Source: Flavobacterium agri (GTDB lineage: Bacteria; Bacteroidota; Bacteroidia; Flavobacteriales; Flavobacteriaceae). Taken from it: a stretch of DNA of 64,000 nucleotides. The notes below the pieces were generated by a model, which saw nothing but the letters and a program-made list of their open reading frames with translations, was not told the origin of the DNA and searched no databases. A program made the position numbers and the translations under genes. The DNA lies in NCBI RefSeq assembly GCF_013401995.1, contig NZ_JACBJI010000002.1, positions 434,001 to 498,000 on the forward strand, read 5' to 3'. Positions 36,000 to 50,407 of this stretch are shown piece by piece. Position 1 is the stretch's first letter. Every line of letters begins with the position of its first letter.

Positions 36000-36431
36000 G
36001 ATCAGTTTATTAGAGATTAATGCTAAGTGATTTATTGTAAGGAAAATCCGCCAAACATAATGATTAAATAGTCGGAATTTTCACTATAAAAATTTTTTTA
36101 TGTAAAAAGAAATGTTACGATTCGGATTACAAATTCGAGTATGATCCCGATTTGATTTCTGAATTCGCGCCAATTCACATGCAAGGATAGTCCAAGAAAA
36201 GTTCAAAATTTTGGCGAATGAACGAACGCTTGCATTCGCAGGATTTTCGTCGGGATTTGCCGGAAAAGCGTTTTTCGGTCCATCGAATCGATGACGGTGA
36301 CGACGTTCGTCGGATAAATGAAGTGACGTCGATAAATTCTTACACAAATGGCCCAGAAAACCCGAATCCGACTACAAAAAAGTTTTTTTCTTCTCTATTT
36401 TTGTGAGGCACCAAACCAACTTTTTTCCGCG
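36000..36431. other. Divergent intergenic region between adhesin and kinase
   Basis: This gap carries promoters for the leftward adhesin and the rightward kinase. It contains the 77-bp segment at 36179-36255 and, at 36301-36312, the palindrome CGACGTTCGTCG. Open frames crossing it do not resemble proteins. Confidence 0.55.
36179..36255 (-). promoter_or_regulatory. Promoter-like segment homologous to 38710-38786 (copy L)
   Basis: Read on the minus strand, this 77-bp segment aligns without gaps to 38710-38786 at about 57 of 77 positions (my hand count). Shared blocks are TCCCGACG, CGTTCGTTCAT, AAATTTT and TATCCTTGCAT. TATCCTTG resembles the phylum's -7 element TAnnTTTG. AGCGTTCGT matches eight of nine positions of the LytTR-type consensus [TA][AC][CA]GTTN[AG][TG]. 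It points towards the adhesin gene starting at 35999. Confidence 0.5.
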
Positions 36432-38594
36432 ATGCTAAAATCCCCAAAGTTCAAGGCACTGTTTTTATTGCTGTGTGTGTCAATGGTTTCGAATGCCCAG
36501 AACAAGGTACTCGACAGCTTGCAGAACGCGCTCAGGACGTACACCAGGAACGATACCGTACGGGTAAACCTGTTGAACAACGTCGCCTCGAAAATATTCC
36601 AGACCGAACCCGACAGGGCGTTGCAATTGCTAAAGGAATCGGAAACGGTTTCGACCCAACTCAACTATCCGCAAGGAAAAGCCAAAAGCTTGTTGTTTAT
36701 GGCCAACGCGATCTCTGAAAAACAGGGAGACCAATCGCTTTCCGAAAAATACTATCAGCAAGCACTCCAGATCTACGAATCCTTACACGACAAGGTTGGC
36801 ATTTCTACGTGTTACCACAATTTCGGACGCGTTCATTTCCTGCTCGGGAATTACGACAAATCTGAAAACAACTACAAAAAAGCGATCGAACTGGCCGAAG
36901 AAGCCGGCAACCAAAAACGGCTTTCGATCAGCCTGCGTGGCATAGGCGTGCTGTATTCGAAAGTGGGCGACTTCGAAAAAGCCATCGACATCTACAAAAA
37001 AGCGGTAGCGATAGACGAAAAGCTCGGCAACAAGAGCGGCATCGCAAACGGATATGTGAACCTCGGCACGGCGTATAAACGACAGGGAAAATTTACGGTA
37101 GCGCTCGAATATTACAACAAATCGCTCGAACTCAAGCAAGCCGTAGGCGACCAACGCGGCATTGCGACGGCTCTCGGAAACATCGGCGGGATTTATTCGC
37201 TTTTGGAGCGCCACGACGAAGCGGCGAGTTATTTCCGAAAAGCCATAACCCTATTCGAAAAACTCGGCGACAAGTTGGAAACGGCGAGCATGAAAGTCAA
37301 CCTGGCCGCAGTAGAAGTAGAGAACAAGAATTTCGCCGATGCGCAAGCGGGCTTCGAAACGGCATTGGCCAGCTATCACCAGTTGAATAACAAGGCTGGC
37401 ATCGCCAACACGGTAGCCAATATCGGTCAGATGGAATTGGAGCAGAGCCATTACGACGCGGCGCTCGTCCAATTCAAAAAAGCGGCCGACATCAATACCG
37501 AATTGGGCGCGCAAAGGGAATTGGCTTACTGCTATTTCAAAATGGGCCGTATCTATTACCTGAAAGAAGAATACGACAAAGCGTTGGAATATGCGAAAGA
37601 AAGCGAAACCTTGGCCAACAAACTCAACGTGCTTGACTACCGCAAGGATACCGCGCGGCTGCTTTCGGATATTTACTACAAACAACAGCAATACAAACTC
37701 GCGTTTGAAAAACAGGCGATACATAAACAATTGACCGACAGTGTCTACAGCATGCAAAACCTCGACAAGGCCGCACAGATCAAATACAGTTACGCGTACA
37801 AGAAAAGGGAAAGCAACCTCAAGAATGCCGTAAAAAGCAAGGACGGCGAACTCCAGCAATCGCAGCAACAGAAAATCTGGTGGATCGTCGGATTCCTGTG
37901 TCTGGTGATCGTGCTAGGATTCGGGATCGCGATCGTGAAGATGCGCAAGGTCAAAATGGAAAACAAACAGTTGCTCACCGAACAGAAACTGCGCCGTTCG
38001 CAAATGAATCCGCATTTCATTTTCAATTCGATACAGAATGTGCGTAGCCTTATCCATAACAAGCAAGAGAACCAGGCCGTCGATTATCTGAACCAATTTT
38101 CGAAACTCACGCGCCAGATTCTCGAATCGTCCGACGAAAATTACACCTCGCTCGCAGACGAGATCGAACTCATCCAAAACTACATCTCGATCCAGCAGTT
38201 GTTGTACAACAAAGCGTTCGATTTCAAGATCAACGTAGACGAATCCATAGATGCCGAATCGATTTTCCTGCCGCCGATGCTCACCCAACCGTTTATCGAG
38301 AACGCGATCAAACACGGGCTCGCAAGCAAAACCGAAGACGGCATGCTCAACATCGATTTCCGTCTCAAAGGCGATAAACTGTACTTCGAGGTTTCGGACA
38401 ACGGCATCGGTTTCGACGTTGCGAAAAAAGCCGACAACCACAAATCGATGGCGATGGACATCACGCGCGAAAGACTCGTCAACTACACCAAAAACCCGGC
38501 TTTCGTGGTGCATGCCAACAATATTTTCGACCAATACAAGAATGTCGTCGGGGCCAAAGTGGCGTTTGAAATTCCCTATTTTTATGAAAACTGA
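36432..38594 (+). CDS. TPR-containing LytS-type sensor histidine kinase
   Basis: A 720-residue membrane kinase. Signal peptide (1-23), a periplasmic array of tetratricopeptide repeats (about 60-430), a short linker, one transmembrane segment (IWWIVGFLCLVIVLGFGIAI, about 480-500), then a His_kinase domain with the phospho-acceptor His528 in QMNPHFIFNSIQN and a C-terminal ATPase (N-box FIENAIKHGL, VSDNGIGFD). This is the LytS/YehU-type kinase that normally pairs with a LytTR response regulator. The frame is open from 36348, but the ATG at 36432 gives a proper signal peptide. It overlaps by 11 bp a fragment of a response regulator, so its original partner appears lost. Confidence 0.88.
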   Translation: MLKSPKFKALFLLLCVSMVSNAQNKVLDSLQNALRTYTRNDTVRVNLLNNVASKIFQTEPDRALQLLKESETVSTQLNYPQGKAKSLLFMANAISEKQGDQSLSEKYYQQALQIYESLHDKVGISTCYHNFGRVHFLLGNYDKSENNYKKAIELAEEAGNQKRLSISLRGIGVLYSKVGDFEKAIDIYKKAVAIDEKLGNKSGIANGYVNLGTAYKRQGKFTVALEYYNKSLELKQAVGDQRGIATALGNIGGIYSLLERHDEAASYFRKAITLFEKLGDKLETASMKVNLAAVEVENKNFADAQAGFETALASYHQLNNKAGIANTVANIGQMELEQSHYDAALVQFKKAADINTELGAQRELAYCYFKMGRIYYLKEEYDKALEYAKESETLANKLNVLDYRKDTARLLSDIYYKQQQYKLAFEKQAIHKQLTDSVYSMQNLDKAAQIKYSYAYKKRESNLKNAVKSKDGELQQSQQQKIWWIVGFLCLVIVLGFGIAIVKMRKVKMENKQLLTEQKLRRSQMNPHFIFNSIQNVRSLIHNKQENQAVDYLNQFSKLTRQILESSDENYTSLADEIELIQNYISIQQLLYNKAFDFKINVDESIDAESIFLPPMLTQPFIENAIKHGLASKTEDGMLNIDFRLKGDKLYFEVSDNGIGFDVAKKADNHKSMAMDITRERLVNYTKNPAFVVHANNIFDQYKNVVGAKVAFEIPYFYEN

Positions 38595-38646
38595 CAAACG
38601 CATCTTACGGGTCATAGTAATCGACGATATCGAAAGCATCGCATAG
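38584..38646 (+). pseudogene. Truncated response regulator: first 20 codons only
   Basis: Starting at the ATG 38584, inside the last codons of the kinase gene, the frame reads MKTDKRILRVIVIDDIESIA and stops at TAG 38644-38646. A basic start followed by strand-plus-DD is the N-terminus of a receiver domain, and the 11-bp overlap with a LytS-type kinase is the normal arrangement for its LytTR partner. The rest of the receiver and the DNA-binding domain are absent, and reading on past the stop gives no receiver-like sequence. Decay by deletion plus a stop is likely. A sequencing error alone would not explain the missing gene body. Confidence 0.7.
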
Positions 38647-38709
38647 AATACATTTTTATGGGTTAAGGACTGTAAAAATACCTTCCAGCCCAAACGATTT
38701 TCACCATAT

Positions 38710-38806
38710 TCCCGACGGTAATCTGTCGAAAAGGAACGTTCGTTCATCTGCCGAAATTTTCATTTTCTTTTGGTTTATCCTTGCATCGTCGATCCCGAAA
38801 TCGACG
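38710..38806 (+). promoter_or_regulatory. Promoter-like segment homologous to 36179-36255 (copy R), with hairpin
   Basis: Bases 38710-38786 form the second copy of the 77-bp segment. AACGTTCGT (38735-38743) fits all nine positions of the LytTR-type consensus. A weaker half, GACGGTAAT (38714-38722), lies 12 bp upstream of it, the spacing known for LytTR sites. TATCCTTG (38777-38784) may be the -7 element. Just downstream CGTCGAT (38787-38793) and ATCGACG (38800-38806) form a perfect stem. It points towards the gene at 38846. Confidence 0.5.
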
Positions 38807-38845
38807 TGACAATCAAAGTTTTAACATCAAAAAAAACCTAAACAA

Positions 38846-39367
38846 ATGAAAATCGTATCCAGAATTTTCGGCATCATCGCCATCTTTTTCGCCATCCTTT
38901 TCTGCTCGATGAGCATTTACCGCGCCGGTATCGACAAAGACAAAGCCGAGGCGGAACTCACCGAAGCCAAACAACAGATCGAACAATTCCGCGAACAGGC
39001 CAAAACCATGACCGGTGAAACCAAAGCGTATCTCGACGGCGAAATCGCAAACGCCGAAAAAGTGATCAACGAAGCGCCAAAAGGCTCGACGTATCTGATC
39101 GTACAAATTTTCCTTGGCGTTTTGCTCGTGCTTTCGTTGGCATTCGGATATTTCCTGTTCCGTCCGAATCTTAACACCGTAACCAAATTCGTCGCTGCGG
39201 CAGTGATCGTCACGCTTATCGTGTATTTCGCTTCACCCGACATCGCCCGTGGCAAATATTCGGGATTGAACAGCCGCACGTTGGCGTTGCTTTCCGGAAT
39301 TCCGGTAATCGTGGCAGGATTGTTCGCTTTTCTGGCTGCAAAGAAAGCGGTCGTAAAAGTGGCGTAA
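38846..39367 (+). CDS. Small four-helix membrane protein of unknown function
   Basis: A 173-residue inner-membrane protein. One membrane segment at residues 8-26, a Glu/Lys-rich coiled coil (about 30-75: KDKAEAELTEAKQQIEQF), then three more segments (about 83-103, 112-130, 147-165). I do not recognise a family. It is preceded by the LytTR-box-bearing segment shared with the adhesin gene, so both may respond to the same lost or remote regulator. Confidence 0.7.
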   Translation: MKIVSRIFGIIAIFFAILFCSMSIYRAGIDKDKAEAELTEAKQQIEQFREQAKTMTGETKAYLDGEIANAEKVINEAPKGSTYLIVQIFLGVLLVLSLAFGYFLFRPNLNTVTKFVAAAVIVTLIVYFASPDIARGKYSGLNSRTLALLSGIPVIVAGLFAFLAAKKAVVKVA

Positions 39368-39433
39368 TCCGCCAGAAATCAGCCAAAACAAATTAACTCC
39401 GAACAAAAAAACAATGAGGTTAATGAAGGTGGC

Positions 39434-39485
39434 TTTCCGAACCGGGGCAATACGCTTGGTTGGGTATTGTCCTCGGCTTCGGGAA
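39434..39485. ncRNA. Candidate structured RNA: long imperfect hairpin
   Basis: The stem has three stacked helices: CCGAA/TTCGG (39437-39441 with 39478-39482), CCGGGG/CCTCGG with one G-U pair (39442-39447 with 39471-39476), and CAATAC/GTATTG (39448-39453 with 39464-39469), with single-base bulges and a 10-nt loop. It is followed 12 bp later by a terminator hairpin. A 25-codon frame (39414-39491) also crosses it. A small RNA, a 3'-UTR element or a REP-like repeat are all possible. Confidence 0.4.
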
Positions 39486-39496
39486 AAATGAAGCAG

Positions 39497-39526
39497 AAAC
39501 CGCGATTTTTTGATCGCGGTTTTTTA
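39497..39526. terminator. Bidirectional terminator
   Basis: AAACCGCGAT (39497-39506) pairs with ATCGCGGTTT (39513-39522), followed by more Ts, and is preceded by A residues on the other side. It lies between the rightward gene ending at 39367 and the leftward kinase ending at 39557. Confidence 0.85.
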
Positions 39527-39556
39527 TTGTAAATCGGTTTTGGAATCGGAATTATC

Positions 39557-40789
39557 TCAATGCGGTATGAAAATATTGAACGTGCAACCCTTCATCGGGC
39601 TTCCGTGAGCCGTAATGATGCCATTGTGGTTTTCGATGATTTTTTTGACGATGGCCAGTCCGATTCCCGTTCCTTCATAAGCCGTTTTTTCATGCAGTTT
39701 TTGAAAAACCCCGAAGATTTTCTCGTTGTGGCGCGGCTCGAACCCGATGCCGTTGTCTTGAAATGTGATGCACGAATAAGCACTTTGCGGTTCGAGGCGT
39801 TCCATTCCCGTATCGACACCCTTGACGACTTTTTGGCTGATGATGATATGCGGCGCGAGTCCGGGTTTTGAAAATTTGATCGAGTTCGAAATCAGGTTCT
39901 GGAACAGTTGCGTGAATTGGAACGGTATCACGTTGATTTCGCCTTCGAGTTGGGTTTCGATGACGAGTTCTTTTCCGTCGAAACTTCCGTCGAGCATGGT
40001 GCGCACTTCTTCGATGATGCTTTCTATGGTGACGCGCTCGAAAATCCGTTCCTTGACGCTCATCCTCGAAAACGTGAGCAGGCTTGTGATCAGGTCGCGC
40101 ATACGGTCGGCGGAGTTCAGGATGCGTCCCAGTTTGGCCTTAGCACCTTCGGGCAGATTGTCGTTCTCTGTATCCAGAATCAGTTTTGTGAACGTCTGGA
40201 TCTTGCGCAGCGGCTCTTGCAAATCGTGGCTCGACACATAGGCGAAAGCGTCGAGTTCCGCGTTTTTGAGTTTGAGTTCGTTGGCGAATTCCTCGATTTC
40301 GACATATTTTTCCTTGAGTTCACGGTTGGCTTCCGATATGATTGTATTGAGCTGTTTAGTCTCCTCTTCCTTGATACGCAATTCGAGATTTTTCCGATGC
40401 AGATCGGCAAACACCATCACCTTGGCCTTTAGGATTTCGGGCGAAAGCGGCTTGATCATGTAATCGACCGCGCCGGCCTGGTAGCCTTTGAAAATATAAT
40501 CGGACGTATCCATATTGGCCGTGAGGAATATGATCGGCACGTGCTTGAGCTTGTCGCTTTGGCGGATCAGTTCCGCCGTTTCGAAACCGTCCATCATCGG
40601 CATCTGCACATCCATAAGGATAATGGCGAAATTCTGGTCTTTGAGCAAAATGCGTAGCGCGTCCTTTCCGGAGTGGGCTTCCACGAATTCATATCCTTGG
40701 TCCGACAAGATGACCTGAAGCGAAAGCAGGTTCTCTTTCTTATCGTCGACAATCAATATTTTGACCGTATTCTGAATGATTTCTTCCAT
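39557..40789 (-). CDS. Receiver-histidine kinase hybrid (REC-HisKA-HATPase)
   Basis: A 410-residue soluble signalling protein. The N-terminal receiver (about 10-125) has the acidic pocket IVDD, the phospho-acceptor Asp in ILMDVQMP and the Lys of MIKPLS. A coiled coil (about 130-175) leads to a HisKA domain with His near residue 187 (VSSHDLQEPLRKIQTF) and an ATPase domain (NLISNSIKFS, FQDNGIGFEP, GTGIGLAIVKKI). With no sensor or membrane segment it takes input through its own receiver. It starts 9 bp after the stop of the poly-HAMP kinase, so the two are co-transcribed and probably in one relay. Confidence 0.92.
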   Translation of the reverse strand: MEEIIQNTVKILIVDDKKENLLSLQVILSDQGYEFVEAHSGKDALRILLKDQNFAIILMDVQMPMMDGFETAELIRQSDKLKHVPIIFLTANMDTSDYIFKGYQAGAVDYMIKPLSPEILKAKVMVFADLHRKNLELRIKEEETKQLNTIISEANRELKEKYVEIEEFANELKLKNAELDAFAYVSSHDLQEPLRKIQTFTKLILDTENDNLPEGAKAKLGRILNSADRMRDLITSLLTFSRMSVKERIFERVTIESIIEEVRTMLDGSFDGKELVIETQLEGEINVIPFQFTQLFQNLISNSIKFSKPGLAPHIIISQKVVKGVDTGMERLEPQSAYSCITFQDNGIGFEPRHNEKIFGVFQKLHEKTAYEGTGIGLAIVKKIIENHNGIITAHGSPMKGCTFNIFIPH

Positions 40790-40798
40790 CAGGTCATC

Positions 40799-47149
<6,351 letters not shown>

Positions 47150-47338
47150 TTGCAGTAGAACAGATTAGTTGTTGTTGTCAGGTGAATTCGACGCGCTTCG
47201 AGTGGTGAAGTGAGGCACACACAATAAGCGTATGATGTGGATTTGGCGGTTTCCCGGAAACTCATCTTACTAAAGTTAAGCATTATCTGCTTACTATTAC
47301 AGTTTTAACGTTTCTGCGGAAATGAATACCAAAAGCAG

Positions 47339-47761
47339 CTACGTTCCGTCGTTTACAAGGATTTTGCGCAAGTGGAATTGTACGAACGCGTCCATCGAAT
47401 CGGGTCTTTTGCTGTTGTCGGTGTAATTGAGCGGCTTGATGATGTACCCCGAAATTCCCAATTCCTCGGCAAGATCGCGGTCGCTGCTTTCGGACGAAGT
47501 GGTCATGACGAAGACTTTCAGTTTCTTGAGTGTCTGGTCGGCGCGTAACATCCGCAGGAATTCGATGCCGTTCATTTTGGGCATGTTCAGGTCGAGCAGG
47601 ATCACGTCGGGTTTCAATCCGCCTTTGAGCGCCGTGAGTGCCTCGATGCCGTTGTAGGCCGTGCGCAGCTCATAATCGGTTTCCAGTTTCTTGAGCGAAC
47701 GTTCGACGCTGATGATGTCGAGTTCGTCGTCTTCGACGAGTAAGATGGTGTGTTTGTCCAT
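47339..47761 (-). CDS. Single-domain response regulator
   Basis: A 140-residue receiver with no output domain. It has the acidic pair in LLVEDDELD, the phospho-acceptor Asp in VILLDLNMPKMNG, the Thr/Ser in VMTTSSE and the conserved Lys in YIIKPLNY. It is of the Rcp1-like type, which works as a phosphate shuttle or by protein contact. It lies 2 bp downstream of the CHASE3 kinase stop, a translationally coupled kinase-receiver pair. Confidence 0.92.
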   Translation of the reverse strand: MDKHTILLVEDDELDIISVERSLKKLETDYELRTAYNGIEALTALKGGLKPDVILLDLNMPKMNGIEFLRMLRADQTLKKLKVFVMTTSSESSDRDLAEELGISGYIIKPLNYTDNSKRPDSMDAFVQFHLRKILVNDGT

Positions 47762-47763
47762 AA

Positions 47764-49203
47764 TTATTTTTTCCAGGTGAATATAAAAGCCGAACCTTGT
47801 CCGAGTTGCGATTCCACACGAATGGTTTCGTGCTGTTCGTCTATGATTTTCTTTACGATGGCCAGTCCGACGCCCGTACTTTCCTTTTCATCCTTTTCGC
47901 GCAACGTCTGGAAGATTTCGAAGATCTTGGCGTGGTATTCGGGGTCGATGCCGATGCCGTTGTCGATGACCGAAAATTCATATCGGCCTTCGGTTTCGGC
48001 GCTCGTTATTTTTATATGGCCTTGCTCCGTCTTGGTATATTTTACGGCATTGCTGATGAGGTTCGCGAACACCTGTTCCAACTTGAGCCGTTCGGTGTGC
48101 AACACGGGCAATTTGTCTATTTCGACGGTAAAAGTCCGCGGGATGATCGATTCGGCCAAATCGTGTACGAGACTGTCGAGATCCACTTCCTCTATCGGTG
48201 TTTTGAGGTTGATCCTTGCGTAGTCGAGCAAACCGTTTATGAGTGCTTCCATACGACGCGTGCGCTGCGGGATGATCATCAGGTATTTCTTGAGTTCGGG
48301 TGAGAGTTCGTGTTGCAAGTCTTCCTCGATCCAGGTAATCACGTTGTGGATTCCTCTTATCGGCGCTTTCAAATCGTGAGAGACGACGTAGGCGAACTTA
48401 TTCAATTCGGTATTGCGCGTCTCGAGTTCGCGTATGTTCTTGTCGAGCTTGTCGGACATCACGTTCAGCGATTCGGACAAACCTGTAAGTTCGTCATTCT
48501 TCGTATCCTGCACATGCGTAAACCGTCCGTTGGATATGTCTTCGGCCATGTCGACCATAGACGCGATCCTTTTGGTGATCACGATGACGATGTAAATGGT
48601 GCTGCAAATCCCGATTCCGATGGTAAGCACAAGAAATATCAGCGAAATGGTATGCGTCGTTTCTATAGACGAAAGCAAAACGGCGCTATGGTGTTTCCTC
48701 GCGGCATATTCGATTTTGTCGAATCTCGCGAATTGGCGTGCGATCTCGTCGTTGATTTTTTTGCCGACGTGTTTCTTGAGGCGCGATTCGAACAATTGCA
48801 CGTACGATGAAGGCGTGTTTTGACGCGACTCGATCAACTGGCTCGAATAGGTGATCCAATACGAGTGCATGGCGCTTATCGAATCCAATATCGCCTGCTG
48901 CCGCGGATCGTCGCCCACGAGCCGTTTCTGCTCTTTCAAATACCGCGGAACGCTTTGGATACCGTCGTAATAAACGTTCAGGAACGTACGGTCATCGGTC
49001 AGCAGATAACCGCGAAACGAACTTTGCATGTCGATGATGACCTTGTGCGCGCGGTTCGAATTGCGGATGATGGCCTCGGAATTGGAAAGGAAATCGGTGT
49101 TGCGCTGTACTTTCTTGGACAACAGGTAATTCGTATAGGAATCGGCCGCAGAAAGCACGATGACTACCGAAAAGCCCAAAATGATTTGAGTGGACAGCTT
49201 CAT
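47764..49203 (-). CDS. CHASE3-type membrane sensor histidine kinase
   Basis: A 479-residue kinase. Membrane segment 1 (about 6-24), an extracytoplasmic CHASE3-like helical sensor (about 30-170: MQSSFRGYLLTDDRTFLN), membrane segment 2 (about 178-205), HAMP (about 205-255: MAEDISNGRFTHV), then HisKA (VVSHDLKAPIRGI, His near 277) and an ATPase domain (VFANLISNAVKYTK, VIDNGIGIDPE, GVGLAIVKKI). The ligand is unknown. It is followed immediately by its receiver gene. Confidence 0.92.
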   Translation of the reverse strand: MKLSTQIILGFSVVIVLSAADSYTNYLLSKKVQRNTDFLSNSEAIIRNSNRAHKVIIDMQSSFRGYLLTDDRTFLNVYYDGIQSVPRYLKEQKRLVGDDPRQQAILDSISAMHSYWITYSSQLIESRQNTPSSYVQLFESRLKKHVGKKINDEIARQFARFDKIEYAARKHHSAVLLSSIETTHTISLIFLVLTIGIGICSTIYIVIVITKRIASMVDMAEDISNGRFTHVQDTKNDELTGLSESLNVMSDKLDKNIRELETRNTELNKFAYVVSHDLKAPIRGIHNVITWIEEDLQHELSPELKKYLMIIPQRTRRMEALINGLLDYARINLKTPIEEVDLDSLVHDLAESIIPRTFTVEIDKLPVLHTERLKLEQVFANLISNAVKYTKTEQGHIKITSAETEGRYEFSVIDNGIGIDPEYHAKIFEIFQTLREKDEKESTGVGLAIVKKIIDEQHETIRVESQLGQGSAFIFTWKK

Positions 49204-49320
49204 TGGCGAAATAATAGTGGCCGTTTTTTGAAAAATTCTGTAATATTTTTTATTTTTAAGGAAATATTAACATCCGAAAGACGGATTTCCTAAATTTACA
49301 TCAATTTTAAATGCGGGCCT

Positions 49321-49743
49321 ATGGCAATCCAGGTTATTTTGCATATCGACGACGATCCCGAAGACTGCGAACTTTTCCAGGAAGCCTTGAAGGCGGTCTC
49401 GGATGCGGAATACCACGCGATCCACGACGCGTTTAAAGCTTTGACTATCTTGAAAAGCGGCTCTATCTTGCCCGAGATCATTTTTTTGGATCTGAACATG
49501 CCCCGTATGGACGGGCGCGAATTCCTCGAAGCGATCCAAGATGACGAGAGGCTCAAAAAAATCCCGGTGATCGTGTTGTCTACATCCGACGTACGCGGGA
49601 TGATGCACCAGACCAAAGGATTGCATGCCAGCGCCTACCTCACGAAGCCCACAGATTACGACATGTTTAAAGAAGTGCTCAAACAAAAGCTTGCGGCCTA
49701 TGTCGGTGCCGGCAATGCGAGGACTGACGATAGATTTGCCTGA
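49321..49743 (+). CDS. Single-domain response regulator
   Basis: A 140-residue receiver without output domain: HIDDDPED acidic pocket, phospho-acceptor Asp in IIFLDLNMPRMDG, Ser/Thr in VLSTSDV and Lys in YLTKPTDY. It is divergent from the CHASE3 kinase and alone in its unit. It probably takes phosphate from one of the neighbouring kinases. Confidence 0.92.
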   Translation: MAIQVILHIDDDPEDCELFQEALKAVSDAEYHAIHDAFKALTILKSGSILPEIIFLDLNMPRMDGREFLEAIQDDERLKKIPVIVLSTSDVRGMMHQTKGLHASAYLTKPTDYDMFKEVLKQKLAAYVGAGNARTDDRFA

Positions 49744-50046
49744 GTCCCGGGTTGAATTTATCCACCAATCCGATTGCATGCTCGCGTTAAGGAAACGGCC
49801 TTAACCGCCAATGTGTAAATATCGGGCCTTGATACATCTTATAAAGTAACAACCCGCGACAAATCCAAACAGCCTCGATAGCCAGGTAATCAAAATCTCT
49901 ACGAACCTCAATGTGCCGGCCTGGGATTTGTAAACGCGTATACACTGTAAGCACAAAGAGCAATCGTCCATCAACCACGCCGAATTGTATAACGCCAACG
50001 CATCGATCGGCCCTACTTTTATCCCTAACCTTAAAAGGAAAAAAAC
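49744..50046 (+). other. Intergenic region, nothing certain
   Basis: This 303-bp gap upstream of two tiny genes has no convincing coding frame. An open frame on the minus strand (49787-50059) has no family resemblance. AAGGAAAAAAAC just before 50047 looks like a ribosome binding site. No clear promoter is seen. Confidence 0.5.
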
Positions 50047-50181
50047 ATGAAAGATTCAAGAAACGACAGGAGCAAGAAGGCGCCCAGCAGCACGAAAAAA
50101 GCCGACGCGAAAACAGCAGCTGTAGAAAAGGCGGCCGATCAAACCGCCGAAAAACCCCATGGCAAAAGTCCTAAAAAGTAA
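50047..50181 (+). CDS. Tiny Lys/Ala-rich basic protein
   Basis: A 44-residue protein beginning MKDSRNDRSKKAPSS and ending GKSPKK. About a third of the residues are Lys or Arg and another quarter are Ala, with no hydrophobic core, so it must be disordered and may bind nucleic acid, like short histone-H1-like proteins. A purine-rich ribosome binding site precedes the ATG. Its end overlaps the next gene by 23 bp. Context (receiver, catalase, ferritin-like protein) suggests a stress gene. The short length keeps confidence modest. Confidence 0.5.
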   Translation: MKDSRNDRSKKAPSSTKKADAKTAAVEKAADQTAEKPHGKSPKK

Positions 50182-50368
50182 TTTTGAAGGATTCGCGTTC
50201 ACCGGTCCGCACAGCGACAATCCCGATGCGGAGCAAGCCGAAAAGGACCGTGGCAGCAGTGCTGACGATCATGAAACAGAGATCGACCCAGACGAACACA
50301 TGATAAGGTACAAAGTACAGGAAGGACACTGTTCCCAAAGCGAAGAAGATTTTTGGCGGGGAATTTAA
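50159..50368 (+). CDS. Small acidic hydrophilic protein of unknown function
   Basis: A 69-residue protein, strongly acidic in the middle (DNPDAEQAEKDRGSSADDHETEIDPDEH) with no membrane or signal segment. It overlaps the basic 44-residue gene by 23 bp in another frame, and a good terminator follows 7 bp after its stop. The opposite charges of the two overlapping products suggest they could interact. No family is recognised. Confidence 0.55.
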   Translation: MAKVLKSNFEGFAFTGPHSDNPDAEQAEKDRGSSADDHETEIDPDEHMIRYKVQEGHCSQSEEDFWRGI

Positions 50369-50374
50369 AAAACA

Positions 50375-50407
50375 AGACCGGTAGAGAATATTCTACCGGT
50401 CTTTTTA
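50375..50407. terminator. Bidirectional terminator
   Basis: AGACCGGTAGA (50375-50385) pairs perfectly with TCTACCGGTCT (50392-50402), followed by TTTT. It serves the tiny genes on the left. In reverse, the A residues just left of the stem may serve the glycosidase gene whose stop is at 50405. Confidence 0.85.

Noticed and set aside
36218..36406. Open frame starting MNERLHSQDFRR that resembles a minus-strand frame at 38747 starting MNERSFSTDYRR
   Set aside because: The similarity comes from the homologous 77-bp promoter-like segments, not from genes; neither frame continues into a conserved protein.
39414..39491. 25-codon frame through the structured hairpin
   Set aside because: It is too short and too basic to support as a gene, and the base pairing explains the conservation-like pattern better.
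49787..50059. 90-codon minus-strand frame upstream of the tiny genes
   Set aside because: No recognisable domain, and it covers the expected promoter of the rightward genes.
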